64,000 nucleotides of DNA from Ichthyophis bannanicus (Eukaryota > Chordata > Amphibia > Gymnophiona > Ichthyophiidae): NCBI GenBank assembly GCA_033557465.1, contig CM066036.1, positions 586,913,574 through 586,977,573 on the forward strand, in the 5' to 3' direction. How positions within the stretch are numbered: position 1 is the first letter of the stretch; each line of letters opens with the position of its first letter. Made by a program: the position numbers and the translations under genes. The notes below the pieces were generated by a model. The model made no database searches. It worked only from the letters and a program-made list of their open reading frames with translations, and was not told the DNA's origin. This document shows positions 1-10,391 of this stretch, piece after piece.

Positions 1-6
1 ATTGCA

Positions 7-1250
7 TTACAGTTGTCCAGGTAGGGGAGCGTCATAGCCTGCATGGCTGTTCTGAAGTCCTGTGGGTCGATGAGTGGTCTGAGCCATTGTAACGTCTTTG
101 CTTTGTGGAATATTGTTCTGGTAGTTTTTTTTAATCTGTTGTTTAAATGTAAGCGCTTGATCAATGATGATTCCCAAATATTTTATGTGGGGTTGAACTT
201 GTATTTGAGTGGTTCCCAAGGTGAGGTGTGGTGGTGGGGTGAAGTTTTGGTCCTTGGTCACAATGAGGGCTTCTGTTTTTTTTAATGTTGATGGATAGGT
301 TTTTCTCATGTAGCCAGTTAGAGACATCAGTGAAGCAGTCTGATAGGTGACTGTTGGGTTTGTGGTTGTGATGAGTCCATAAAGCATTATGTCGTCTGTG
401 TAGATATGGTAGTTGATGTTGTGAGCGCGTATTATTGAGCAGAGTGGCTGCAGGTAAATATTGAAGAGCATGGCGGATAGTGTGGAGCCTTGGGGTACTC
501 ATTGGTGCTGTCGAAAGTGGGGGAGGTTGCCATGCTTGTGCGGATCAGCTGTTGTCTATTGGTCAGGTAGGAGTGGAACCATCATAGCATGATGTCCTTG
601 ATGCCATTCTCCTGTAGTCTGTGTAGGAGGGTGTTGTGGGAGATGGTGTCAAAAGCTGTGGAAATGTCTAGAAAGATCAAAGCATATCCAGAGTGTTTGG
701 TTTGCGTACCTTTGATTAGGGTGTTCAGTAATGATATCATGAGGGTCTCAGCTCCATGTGATGGGCGGAATCCGTGTTGTGGGTCCAGGAAGTTGTTAGT
801 ATCCAGGTGGTTTTGGAGCTGCTGTTGAATTATCTTCTCGATGACTTTGGCGGTGAATGGGAGACTTGCTATTCACCTGAAGGAGGCAGGCTCAAGGGAG
901 TCCAGGTTGTGTTTCTTAAGGGTTGGGCGAATGATGGAGGTTTTGAGGATGTCTGGCATGTGTCCTTGCTTGAGAGATTCGTTGACTATGTGGGTTAGGG
1001 CTGTGCTTATGACCTCTTTAGGTTTCTTTATACACTCCACAGGGCAGGGATCTAATGGAGAGGTGGCGGTGTTTAGGCGTGAGATAGTGGATTCTATCTT
1101 TTCTTTGGTGACTGTTTCTAATGTACTCCAGTCAGTTCCCTTAGCAGTAGGGTAGGTGGTTGTTGGAGCTGTTTGTTTTGGTGTGCTAGTTGTTCCGGTG
1201 GAATGTTTGGGAGCTGGTTAGAGTGGTTGGGTGCCTTTGTTAGCTTCTTG
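7..1250 (-). pseudogene. LINE reverse transcriptase domain, broken
   Basis: Conceptual reading of the minus strand gives the RT domain of the same LINE. Between 1150 and 560 it reads through ECIKKPKEVI, LKTSIIRPTLKK, QHGFRPSHGAET and LIFLDISTAFDTISH, interrupted by a stop at the FR-IASLP block and another before WFHSYLTNRQQ. A frameshift near 490 destroys the usual G-PQGS block; the frame then resumes as LFNIYLQPLCS and reaches the catalytic YTDD near 391-402. KYLGIIIDQALTFKQQI follows. The domain would copy LINE RNA at the nicked target. It cannot be expressed as one protein here. Confidence 0.85.
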
Positions 1251-1453
1251 ACAATCTTAAAAGAGTTCACGTGGTCTGTTTATTGAAGTATTTATTTTTG
1301 AGTGGTAGGTCCTTTTTGCATTATCTGTTTCTGTGCGGTAGGTGTCTAGTTCACTCATGTATCTTGCTTTATCTGTTTCTTTTTTGGTCTTTCTCCATTT
1401 TCTCTCGGTTCTCCTGAGTTGGGTCTTTAGTCTCCGTAGGTCGGGGTGAACCA

Positions 1454-2437
1454 TCAGGCTCTTGTTGCACTGGCTCTGGTTTTGGTGCTTTTTGTCGTTG
1501 TACATGATGCAGATGAGATTGCAGTATTCCAGTTGTTGATTAGGTCTTCGATTTTGGAGGAGTCTGTTTGGAGTTTAGGTAATATTTGGGCTAGGAAGTC
1601 CTCTTTGTTGAATGGTTTAAATCTTCTTGCAAGTTGATTGTTCTCTTTGATGTTGATGTGCTGGTAGATGTAGGCAAGGTTAATGAGATGGTGGTCAGAC
1701 CATGGTACACTTGTCATCTTAGGGTTCTTGCATGAGATGGCTCTTTGGGAGTTAAGGAATATCAGGTCGAGGGTATTCCCTTTTTCGTGTGTTGATTCAT
1801 GTATGATCTGAGTCAGGTCCATTGCTTCCATAGCACCGATAAAGGCTTTGGCATGCTTTTCTTGCATTGAGGGGAGGTTGAAGTCTCAGAGGATTAGCTG
1901 TTCTTTTGTGGTGATGGTCCTCTCTGATACATGTTTTAGTATGTCTGATAGATCAGTATGTGCAGTGGGTGCACGGTAGATTAGGCATATGGAAAGGTGT
2001 TTGTTGGTGAGTGTAAGTATGTCTACTTCATTGGTTGTTTCTGATGCGTGGTTTCTGAGGTGGAGGTCAGATTTTACTATGATGGCTACTCCTCCTCCTC
2101 CTCTGGCGTGAGCTCGGGAGAAGTTGTGCATACTGTATCCATTAGGTGTGTGTTGGTTCATGAGTACTATGTCAGAATCTGTCAGCCATGTTTCGGTTAT
2201 GCAGAGGATATCTATCTTTTGAGATATGATCAGGTCTTGGAGCATGGGGAGTTTGTTTCTGACTGAGCACGCATTTATTAGAGTGATTGAGAGAGAGTGA
2301 GTGTTTGTAAGGGTAGAGGTGTGGGTTGGTGTGGGGGAGTGTGTGAGCGCTGCCCCTTGTAAAGGGGGGTTTGGTGATGTTTGTAGGTTGGGCAGGTGTG
2401 GTGTTTGGAGTGGGGTGGTTTGGGTGTGTGCTGGCAA
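1454..2437 (-). pseudogene. LINE endonuclease domain, broken
   Basis: This is the APE-type endonuclease of the L2-like LINE, which in living copies nicks the target DNA to prime reverse transcription. The N-terminal block reads INACSVRNK, then ILCITETWL (catalytic Glu), then GGGGVAIIVKSDL and ICLIYRAP. The GDFNLP block is broken at 1886: the glycine codon is a TGA, with the same frame continuing on the far side from DFNLPSMQEK. The C-terminal SDHH block (PWSDHHLI) is present near 1690-1700. A frameshift separates this part from the linker at 1257-1505. Both flanks are the same LINE, so the domain belongs to one ORF2-like protein. Confidence 0.85.
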
Positions 2438-2751
2438 TAATGTGACAGTAGGCCAAATTGATCGGGAACTGTGTTAGGAGGTATGCTGGAACCAGGAAGG
2501 GTGGCATGGTTGCAGGAGTACCTCGAGATCCTGGGGCAGGTCTGGGTGGAGATAGGGTCATCTTGCTGGGGAGGCAATGGAGTCTGCTTTTGGGCTTGCT
2601 CTGGAGGTGTGGAGTCGAGGTTCGTTGGTGGGTAGATAGTTTAGGTTGTTGCTGGGTTGGTTGAGTCTGTGAGCGGAGGAGGTGATTGGTGTTGCCGCCT
2701 CCGTGCTCCGCCTAAAGGCCACGCCAAAGGGCCCTCTGGCGCGGGCGCGTC

Positions 2752-3030
2752 CGGGGTCAGGCGCTAATTTAACCTCCTCCCACTGCCCCGATTGGGCAGG
2801 AGCCTCTGTGCGGGAGACGGCTTCTCCCACACAGGCACTCTACCCCGATCGGGGGGAGCTGCTGAACGAGGGCTGCTGCAGCGGGCTTCCTCCGATGTCA
2901 GGCGCTGATTAACCACCTCCCACTGCCCCGATTGGGCAGGAGCCTCTGTGCGGGAGAATGTTTCTCCCATACAGGTGCTCTACCCTGATCAGGGATGCTG
3001 CTGGATGAGGGCTGCTGCTGATCTAACTAC
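2752..3030 (-). repeat. Tandem 140-bp GC-rich repeat in the LINE 5' region
   Basis: Two copies of a roughly 140-bp unit lie head to tail: GTCAGGCGCT then CACTGCCCCGATTGGGCAGG then CTCTGTGCGGGAGA recur with the core at 2781 and again at 2921. The unit is immediately upstream (in element orientation) of the endonuclease reading frame. Tandem 5' monomers acting as promoters are known in several LINE families; that role here is inferred from position and GC content only. Confidence 0.6.
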
Positions 3031-3035
3031 TTGGA

Positions 3036-4083
3036 CCGGTGGAAAGGAAAGGAACGGAACAGCATGTAAGTATGGATGTCTGCCAACATGATACAATTAG
3101 TATTTAAAAAAAAAAACAAGTAGTTTTGGGCCCATCTCTTCTGGAAAGTGGAGGAAGCATGACTTCCATCTGATCTTCATGTGATGAGCCATTGTCTGTC
3201 TTTATCCCTAAAGGAAAGAGCAATGATGGTTAGTCGCACCAACTGTATTCACAGTCCAAAACAAAGCCTTGAGGAGTCCGCCTTTCTGTAGAGGCCATTA
3301 ATTGCTAATCAATGTTTTCTCCATCAGGGAATATTTATGCAATAGAAGCATAGTTTAAAAGAATTAAAATGGCATATAATTTAATTTTCTGTAGTAGCGT
3401 TTGAATTAACATAATTTTTTCATAATCTAACATAATGTGCAATTTTCTCCTTCCTTCTCGGCCTGTTTTTATTTACAGTGATTACTCCCTCTTTATAATC
3501 TTTCATGAGGACGAAACACAGAAGTTGCTAGACGAGCCATCCATCTACAGATATACCTGCATGCAAGTTCCAAACCTTTCATTGTACAGAGGAATATAAA
3601 CTAGAAATCAAAGATTTGTATTTGACTATATGCAGTAGATCTCTGGGAGCTCATTTTCAAGGGAAACTCCCTGAAGAGTTTCTCTTTGGAAATCTGATCC
3701 AACATCTTTGCTGTGGGTCCATAATACCTGCAGACCATGCAGCCGCATTGAAGCGGGCACAATTTAAGTGTGGTGATTTTCAAACAAAATAAATCCAGCG
3801 CACATACTTTCCAGGCCTGCCCCCAACATGAAACAGCATGTGTACTTTTACTCACAATGGAGGACAATATTCAACTCATGTTTTGCTTGGAGAAACCCAG
3901 AATTTATCCATGGAAAAGCTTTTGACTATTACCCTGTGTAAAAAGAAATTTCTGTTGAAAGAAAGGAAACTGTAGAGTCATTTTAGAAAACAGATAGTTC
4001 AGTTAGTAACTCTGTTTTTCAGCACTGGAAGAAAGACTGACAATCTAGTGTAATTGCCTGTGAGGAATTTTGGAAAGGACTAT
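3036..4083. other. No gene or recognised repeat
   Basis: About 1 kb of AT-rich sequence. The only sizeable open frame (3601-3867, minus) has no recognisable motif. I see no element ends here except the TAT that precedes the TIR element at 4084. Confidence 0.5.
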
Positions 4084-4182
4084 GGGGTATGTTTACTAAA
4101 CCGTCTTAACGTGTGCCCGGTGATAGTGTTCAGGCTGCCATAAAAGGAGTGGGCGTTTCAGTCTTAAACTAGCAAAACGGGA

Positions 4183-4196
4183 TTATCGCGCGATAA
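4183..4196. promoter_or_regulatory. Subterminal palindrome of the 4-kb element (left)
   Basis: TTATCGCGCGATAA is a perfect 14-bp palindrome about 100 bp in from the left end. It is mirrored near the right end by TTATCGCGTGATAA (8019-8032) and TTATTGCGCGATAA (8039-8052). Symmetric subterminal repeats are typical transposase-binding sites; binding here is inferred. Confidence 0.45.
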
Positions 4197-4291
4197 CGCG
4201 CACTGCTGCGCACATTATCAGGCGAAGCGCCGCTAAGTGCGTTAACGCGCGGTAATCTTAAGTAGGCGCCCAGACATGCAAACATAGAAAC

Positions 4292-4365
4292 AGAGGTGTA
4301 GCACAATGGTTAATACACTGACTTGATGGTACAGGGGTCATGAGTTCGATCCCCCAGTGTGCCTA
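4292..4365 (+). repeat. tRNA-like module (SINE-type head) inside the 4-kb element
   Basis: A Pol III A-box-like stretch (TGTAGCACAATGGTTAATAC, from 4297) is followed about 40 bp later by a B-box-like stretch (GAGTTCGATCC, 4342-4352). The acceptor stem does not close, so this is a tRNA-derived fragment and not a tRNA gene. Confidence 0.55.
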
Positions 4366-4438
4366 ATGCATAAGGCTGGCTGAGGCATCAGCCTTTACTT
4401 TTAGGTAGTTATTTTTGAGGCATTTTACTTTTATTTTA

Positions 4439-4694
4439 ATTAGTGCTGCCAGCAAACACACCCTCACGGTGGCGTAACCTAAGGTGCCGCATAAGGCACC
4501 CCATAACGCACTCCATAGGGCACATTATAAAGTGCATTGTCCGCCAAGGCACCCTATAATGTCCCCTATAGGACACCTTATAAGGCGCTTGATAAGGCGC
4601 CTTATAAAGCGCCCTATAAGGTGCCTTATGGGGCGCCTTATGAGGCACCTTAAGGTTACAGTACTCTGAGGGTGTTTTTGCTGGCAGCACTAAT
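4439..4694. mobile_element. Foldback element with internal palindrome array
   Basis: The outer arms are inverted copies: ATTAGTGCTGCCAGCAAACA at the left and the complement of ATTAGTGCTGCCAGCAAAAA at the right. They are followed inward by CCCTCA/TGAGGG and by AACCTAAGGTGCC matching GGCACCTTAAGGTT. Between them lies an array of variants of the self-complementary words GGCGCCTTATAA and GGTGCCTTATGG. Almost the whole 256 bp could fold into one hairpin or several smaller ones. It is nested in the 4-kb TIR element. A flanking target duplication is not clear. Confidence 0.7.
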
Positions 4695-4740
4695 GTACAT
4701 TAAAAATAGACAATGCTTCAGACAGCCCTATCAAATAACC

Positions 4741-4820
4741 CCACCATGGGTTTGAACCCATGACCTCTGGCTTCACAGGCAGTGAAATAACCAGTGGGCT
4801 ACAGCTCTATAGCTGCTAAC
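4741..4820 (-). repeat. tRNA-like module, minus strand, inside the 4-kb element
   Basis: On the minus strand an A-box-like TAGCCCACTGGTTA (4787-4801) precedes a B-box-like GGGTTCAAACCC (4746-4760). Spacing fits a tRNA-derived Pol III promoter. It faces the plus-strand module at 4292 across the foldback hairpin. Confidence 0.5.
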
Positions 4821-6497
4821 AAACCCCTGGCTGGCTGCAGAAGGACTGCACGTCACCACACAAACTGTCTGCTGTGGTTACCAGGATAGGGTTAACCCAC
4901 CCATACCCATGATGCACTGCACATGCAAATCAGCAGTCGACAGATGGGCACAAGATGGGGTATGCACCCCCACAGCACCTCGGCCTGGTAGGGGGAACTG
5001 ACCGTGTGTTGTACTGGCACAGAGTAGCCACAGACCGTCACATTGTGCGGGCACTGTGCTCACCCTGAGGGTGAGGTGGGGCGCCCAGCACCAGGTCCTC
5101 AGCACCTTTCATGGCTGAAATACGCCATGCTGCAGGTCCCCATCAGTGCTACTGTGTGTGATAGGTAGTTCCTGCAGACACACCTAGGTTACATCTGTGT
5201 CCTTTTGTATTTCTCAGTCATGTCTAGCCCTTATGGGCTATGATGCACCCAGAATAGTGCCTATCCTGTGTTGGTGCCATCGTTACATGATGTAGGTGAA
5301 GGGGGCAGGGGGGTGTTTGGACCCATAGGCGGATTATGTACCACCACACAACCCACCCTCTGGGGATCAGGGTGGGAAACAGGATCACCCACCAATAGAT
5401 CCACATTCTACCTCCCTGCAATGGTAGCAGTAAAGGGGACCATTAACCCCAGGCCTGCTGGGGAACAGACACCCTACAGGGCAGGCAATGCAGAGCTGTA
5501 CACATCCATAAAGCAATAGCAGACATGACAGTAGGCCTGGAAATGCTCAGCTGCCCCCCACCACTATCTTACATTCTCCAGCAGCAAGCCTCCAGTCGCT
5601 GCACCCTGCAAGATGTTCCAGCAAGACACATACTAGCTGCAGACAGTCTGCTAGCTAGTCCATAGTGCATGGTCCTGGAGGAGATGCGTGTACCCAGAAC
5701 TGGGATGTCAGCATACACACCAAGCAGATAAGTCAGTGATTGGGTCCCAAAAGGGACCCATAAATATCACATGAGAAAAAATACTATATAGCACTATGGG
5801 GGAACCTAGCCATGCCGTGGTCACTGCTCAGTCAGGGTGAGAGTGACCTCCCAGCAGGACATGCTGTGGCCACGCTGTCCGTGCAGGTGGTGGCCGGGCA
5901 TTACAATATTTGAGCCATTGCTCTATGCCCTGTGCAGATGCGGCCAGGCCAGGCCACACTATCCAGGCTATTCCCACAGTACCTTGCTCCTCATTATGCA
6001 CATTGGCAGGCCAATACTGGCAACAGTGCTAGCAGTGTGGGCTGTGGAGGGTGTTGGCAGCCACCACACACTGGATAGACAGACACACACTCCACACACC
6101 TATGCCAGCATTGTGCAACTGTAGAGGTGTTTGGCAGCCCTGGCCACCACACCAGTCCTGGGCACATTGCAGGCATGGCTATGGTACGCAATACTGTTGG
6201 GGTCACTCTGTCAGACACCAGACCTGAGGCACACTCCACAGACATCAGAAAGGTTGCTATGATGCAGCTCAATCAGCCAATTGTGCTTAACGTAGGAATT
6301 GCTATCTGCCAGTTATCATAGCAACCTTTTGATAGCTGTGTACAGTTTTCCCATGTTTAGGGTGGCATTGCTAAGGTATGCAAGTACTAGTATGGGGAGA
6401 TGCACGCAGGGCCCAACATCCTGCTTCTCCAGGAGGCTTGGGATAATGGAGCCTGTGGGTGCGGGTGTGTCTGCCCCTGTTGGCCGCTGCTCTAGGG

Positions 6498-6690
6498 CAG
6501 AGGTTCCCAACTCCAGTCCTGGAGGGCCAAACACTGTTCGGGTTTTCATGCTGTCCCTAATGAATATGCATGAGATACATCTGCATACCATGGGGGCGGT
6601 GCATAGCAATGCAGCACAGCCACATTTATTAGAGGCAGCATGGAACCTGAATGGTGTTTGGCCCTCCAGGACTGCATTTGGGAGACTCTG
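6498..6690. mobile_element. hAT-type MITE, 193 bp, nested in the 4-kb element
   Basis: The ends are CAGAGGTTCCCAACTCCAGT and, inverted, CAGAGTCTCCCAAATGCAGT, both continuing into CCTGGAGGGCCAAACAC. An 8-bp target duplication flanks it: CTCTAGGG (6490-6497) and CTCTAGGT (6691-6698). CAG-ended TIRs plus an 8-bp duplication are diagnostic of hAT. It has no coding capacity. Confidence 0.88.
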
Positions 6691-6844
6691 CTCTAGGTAA
6701 TGCACATGTTTATGGTGTCTGTGCTCTGTAGGGTAAAATGTAGGTGTTTTGGGCATGTCTACGTCATCTGCACTACAGGTTCTGTCTGTATTAGCACATT
6801 GTAGTAGTGGGTAAAATATGGGGACTGGGTTGGCAGGAACCACA

Positions 6845-6916
6845 GCTGGGACTTGAACCTGTGACCGTCTACCTCTGAACACACTGGTTGTGTGCACTTC
6901 ACCACTGTGTTGCCAC
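6845..6916 (-). repeat. tRNA-like module, minus strand, inside the 4-kb element
   Basis: The minus strand carries an A-box-like TGGCAACACAGTGGTGAAGT (6897-6915) and a B-box-like AGGTTCAAGTCCC (6848-6860). The same module, with the same flanks, recurs at 9742-9815 in the decayed relative of this element, so it is an inherited internal part and not a chance insertion. Confidence 0.55.
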
Positions 6917-8018
6917 AGAGACAGTGCATTCCCTGGTGATACCATGACTGTTTGTCCGGCAGGGCCTGTCTGTTGCAGTGCATGGCACCTACCTACACAG
7001 GGCTAGGCCATGGTCTGCTCTGGGCAGCTGCCACTGCCCCCCTCCACCACCAGTACCCCTCTGCCACCATGCTGACATGCCCTTCTGATGGTAGTGCTGG
7101 TGGTGCGCAGTCTCAGGCCATCCAGTGTGCAGGTAGGCAGCTGCCTGTGGTGCGTGTTCTGGGGTAGGGGTGCCTGCATAGACGTCCACGCTTCCCCCCC
7201 CCAACACCGCCTGCCAATGTTCTGTGCCCTTGGAGGTACCTGCTGGGTACTATCCCTTGTGACACTGTGATAAACACACTCGTGCCCATGTTGGGCCCTC
7301 ATCAGTTGCTGTCTGGCTGCTGTACAGTTTCAGCATTCCTAGTCCGCACTGTGCCCCAGCTGCACCACAGCATGTGCCGCCTGCAGCCCTCTGTATCCCA
7401 TTTTCAAGCATCTGTCCTGTTGGCCATTCCGACATGCCCGCCCTGCTGTTGCCGCACATGTGCATGCCATAGGAAACCTGTCCGATGGAGAGGAAAACCC
7501 TGCACAGCGCAATTTCACTGTGGGCTCATTCACCTTGTATGGGGACGGAGCATGGACCCTTCCAGAATTCATATCCTTTTTTTGGTGCTTTCTTGGGAGT
7601 GTTTTTTGATGTTTCCCATTGAGATCACTATTGCCAAGCTTGGTTATTTTATTTTTCCATTTTCTTCTGTTCATTTTCACTGTTTATTTGCCCTTTTGTT
7701 CCGTGCACATGTATCACACTTATCACTTTTATGTAGGTTTCCCTGGTTTTGCTGTACATTGCTGACGGAAATGGTTTCTCTTCCCTTTAAATCAGCTCTA
7801 ACTCCAGGGTTTCACTGGCGTTAGTTTTCAGCCTCGTATTTCACAGCGTTAGTGTGCAGAGAGCCTCTCCTCTCCCACTCTCCACCCATTGACCCCTTCT
7901 CTCCGCCCCTGGAGAGCCTTCCTCCGCCCTCCGGGAGCCTTTCTCCGCCTTCAGTGTTCGTTTGCGCCGCTGTGCGCATTATTGCGCGCTAAGGTACCTC
8001 TGCGCCCGATAAAGCGCA

Positions 8019-8052
8019 TTATCGCGTGATAAGGTACCTTATTGCGCGATAA
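8019..8052. promoter_or_regulatory. Subterminal palindrome pair of the 4-kb element (right)
   Basis: Two near-palindromes, TTATCGCGTGATAA and TTATTGCGCGATAA, are separated by GGTACC. They match the left subterminal palindrome at 4183-4196 except for C/T changes consistent with CpG decay. Confidence 0.45.
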
Positions 8053-8097
8053 CGTCACAGAGCGCACATTAAGACGGTTTAGTAAACATACCCCTAT

Positions 8098-8945
8098 GTG
8101 TTTACTGTTGAGAGTCGCCATTGTATTTCTGTACTTTTTTCTAAGGCGTCATTTTTTTTATTGCGTGGTGTGATTGCATTATTCCAATCCTCACCACCTC
8201 CTTTAAAAAAAAATAAACCTAGATATCTTTCATACAATATTTTCCCTTTTCTTAGTCTTGTCAAATCTAATTCTTGCTTTAAAATTAGATTTTATGATGT
8301 TTGGATTATGCTTTGTTGTAAAGGGAGAGCTCCGGGAAAAATCTTTAGAGCACTGTCAATGTAGAACATTGCCTTACATGGCTAGAACACAATTAGTGGG
8401 AAATATTTTTGATCTTTAGAAAAGTATTAAAGGTTGTGTGGTTTCTCATCTTTTTTTATTTGTGACCACTACTATTGCTATTATTATTAAACATTTATAC
8501 TGTGTTAGATGGCTTATGCACTGCTGTACAGACACAGAAATGACAGTCCCCGCTCTGCAGAACTTTCAATCTCGTATCATCAAATGGAAACTGAGGACAG
8601 ATTGGCTGCTGAAGGGCAAACTTGGATGCTGAATTGTAGTCAGGATGTTGACATAATTTTCTCCCTCTCTTTTGCTTTGATCCATCGATGGATGACTAAT
8701 TGTAGTAGAAACTGGAATAGGAACATTGCTACATTTGGGAAATGCAATGTCTACAACTATTACCATCATTTGTAAAGATAAACACCACCACAGTGAGAAC
8801 ATACAGAAGGATGGTGCAGGTATGGTACCAGGGTGCAGGCTGCGATGGTCCGGGGAAGAGTGGTGAAGTTGCCTTAGTGGAGGAAAAAAAAAAGAGGAGG
8901 CTAGGACAGTACAGGACTGGGGATGATCAGAATGAGGAGGAGCAA
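8098..8945. other. No gene; possible MIR/L2-type remnant
   Basis: Mostly unremarkable AT-rich sequence. From about 8478 to 8625 a stretch (ATTATTATTAAACATTTATA, then GCTGTACAGACACAGAAATG and CTCTGCAGAACTTTCAATC) resembles the common minus-strand tail of MIR/L2-type repeats. I cannot place it more precisely. Confidence 0.35.
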
Positions 8946-9075
8946 TAGAAATATGACGGCAGATAAAGATCATACGGCCTATCTAGTCTGTGCTTCCATA
9001 CAAACTACTAAGCTTTACAATATTTTTTTTTCTTTTAGAGATCTTCCGTGTTTGTCCTCTGCTTGCTTGAATTCG
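8946..9075 (-). mobile_element. CR1 LINE 3' end fragment
   Basis: The sequence from AATAGAAATATGACGGCAGA through TAGTCTGTGCTTCC to TGCTTGAATTC matches the 3' UTR of the minus-strand CR1 copies at 38768 and 46496, including their (ATGTTTCT)-type terminal repeat read in complement. Only the 3' tip is present, as expected from 5' truncation. Confidence 0.75.
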
Positions 9076-9117
9076 AATTTATCTCTAATATCTAATGTAC
9101 TAGAATGTATATAGTTT

Positions 9118-9272
9118 CCCTAAGTTTACCTCCATGTTAAATCCCTGTTCTATGTAAACGACGGCCAAATTTACTTGACCAAGTGTTATATTGTTTCAAT
9201 GTAAACCGCACTGATAATAAAGAGCGCGGTATATAAGAAATGTTAAATACATAAATAAAATAAATAAATCCA
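9118..9272 (+). mobile_element. L2-type LINE/SINE 3' tail
   Basis: CAATGTAAACCGCACTGATA, then AAAGAGCGCGGTATATAAG and a TAAATAAATAAA tail match the 3' ends of the L2-like LINE at 35063-35994 and of SINEs at 22189 and 32863. No coding part is attached. Confidence 0.75.
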
Positions 9273-9741
9273 GGCCAAACTGCGCTGTTTCAGGTGATAC
9301 CCACAATCCTCTGCCTCGTGTTATTCACATTTTCAAACAAAAGGCTGGGAACAACTCGGACAATGTGAGCCAAAGTGAAGTGTAGAAAGACACAGGATAA
9401 AGGGGAGCCACACACAGATACAGACACACACACACACTTTCATTGGCGCACAGTGCAAAAGTGGGGATGGTTGGCATTCTGGCTTGCCACTCCTGTCTCA
9501 AGTATTGATAACAGGTGCTCTGTGTGCAGGTGCTATTAGCGCACCTTGGCCTCACCGCACGTTGTTACCGCCCAATCAGTGTTCTATTAGCCTCCAACCA
9601 GCTGTGGATAATGGAGTCTGTCAGTGTTGCTGGTGGGTATTTCCACCCTTGCTGACCGCCTCCTTGGGGGTTTCACATGCTGGAGCTGTACTTGCACTGT
9701 GGGTTAAACCTTGTCCACAGGAACATGCAATACAGAAACCC

Positions 9742-9815
9742 CAGCAGGGACCTGAACCCGTGACCCTCCACACACATACACATCAACCGTGTGTGTTGCA
9801 CCACAGTGCTGCCAT
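9742..9815 (-). repeat. tRNA-like module in the decayed TIR element
   Basis: B-box-like GGGTTCAGGTCCC (9747-9759) and A-box-like TGGCAGCACTGTGGTGCA (9797-9814) on the minus strand. It is the counterpart of 6845-6916. Confidence 0.5.
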
Positions 9816-10391
9816 ATGGAGATAACAGCTGACATGCTTCCCTTTAGCTAGCCTTTGAAACATGCTGCAATGCGCATAGCACACAGGACTAGGACAAGGC
9901 TTCTGTCTGCTGCAAACTGGTACCGCTGCCCATGCAACCACCATACCATGCAGACATGCCCACACGCTGTCAGTGGTGGTGGTGGTGCGCAATCCCAGCA
10001 TGTTAAACATGCAGGTTAGTTGGGAGCCTTTGGTGCAAGGCCCGGATGGGGTGGGTGGGGTCAGAGGCACAAATGGCCTGCCACGCAGCCCTCCCCACCA
10101 GCTGACTAAGCAGGGGCCCCATCACTGCCTGCCACTGATACTGCTGTAGTATTTTCCCGGGCACCTGCATTTTCCAGCTACCTGGAAGGCTACAGCTGCA
10201 GGCGCTATTGGCCTCTTCCTCCATGGCTGGGTTCAGTGGCACCGTGGGGGGGGGGGGAGGGGGTGGCGCCAGTATCTCTGCTTAGGGTGCCATGTCCCTT
10301 GGACTGCCCCATGTGGCAGATCTCCTTTTCACAGCTGCTGTATGGTCTGTGTTTCGCCATAGTCACTGTGTGATCATGACGGACATCACGA

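Larger units (their letters stand above)
1..3035 (-). mobile_element. L2-like non-LTR retrotransposon (LINE), nearly full length, 3' end outside window
   Basis: The minus strand reads, in order from about 3035 down to 1, a GC-rich repeated 5' region, an apurinic-type endonuclease and a reverse transcriptase. The RT has the FRPSHGAETL, DISTAFDTISH and YTDDIMLYG blocks and the KYLGIIID motif that follow the order seen in the L2/Jockey group. The 3' UTR and tail lie to the left of the window. The element is dead: several stops and at least two frameshifts interrupt the reading frame. It is otherwise easy to read, so it is probably not very old. Assignment to L2-like rather than CR1 rests on motif spacing and on resemblance to the L2-like copies at 25030 and 35063. 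Confidence 0.85.
4084..8094. mobile_element. 4-kb TIR DNA transposon, non-autonomous, Harbinger-like by ends
   Basis: The ends are inverted repeats identical over 26 bp: GGGGTATGTTTACTAAACCG plus CTTAA on the left, and its complement on the right at 8069-8094. The repeats continue for a few more bases with C/T differences. Both sides are flanked by TAT (4081-4083 and 8095-8097), a possible 3-bp target duplication. Subterminal zones are rich in GCGCGATAA/TTATCGCGC words. No transposase or MYB-like protein could be read in any frame, so this copy would need a transposase supplied elsewhere. A 3-bp duplication and GG-ended TIRs suggest PIF/Harbinger, but superfamily assignment is tentative. The interior holds tRNA-like modules, a foldback hairpin (4439-4692) and a hAT MITE (6498-6690). 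Confidence 0.75.

Noticed and set aside
4292..4365. tRNA gene
   Set aside because: A and B boxes are present but the acceptor stem does not pair and a clover-leaf cannot be closed. Same for 4741, 6845 and 9742.
6316..6945. 209-codon minus-strand open frame
   Set aside because: It runs straight through a hAT MITE (6498-6690) with a clear target duplication and through a tRNA-like module. It has no motif; it is open by chance.
7267..7824. 185-codon plus-strand open frame in the 4-kb TIR element, considered as a transposase
   Set aside because: No DDE spacing, HTH or MYB-like pattern could be seen, and the composition follows the GC-rich interior.
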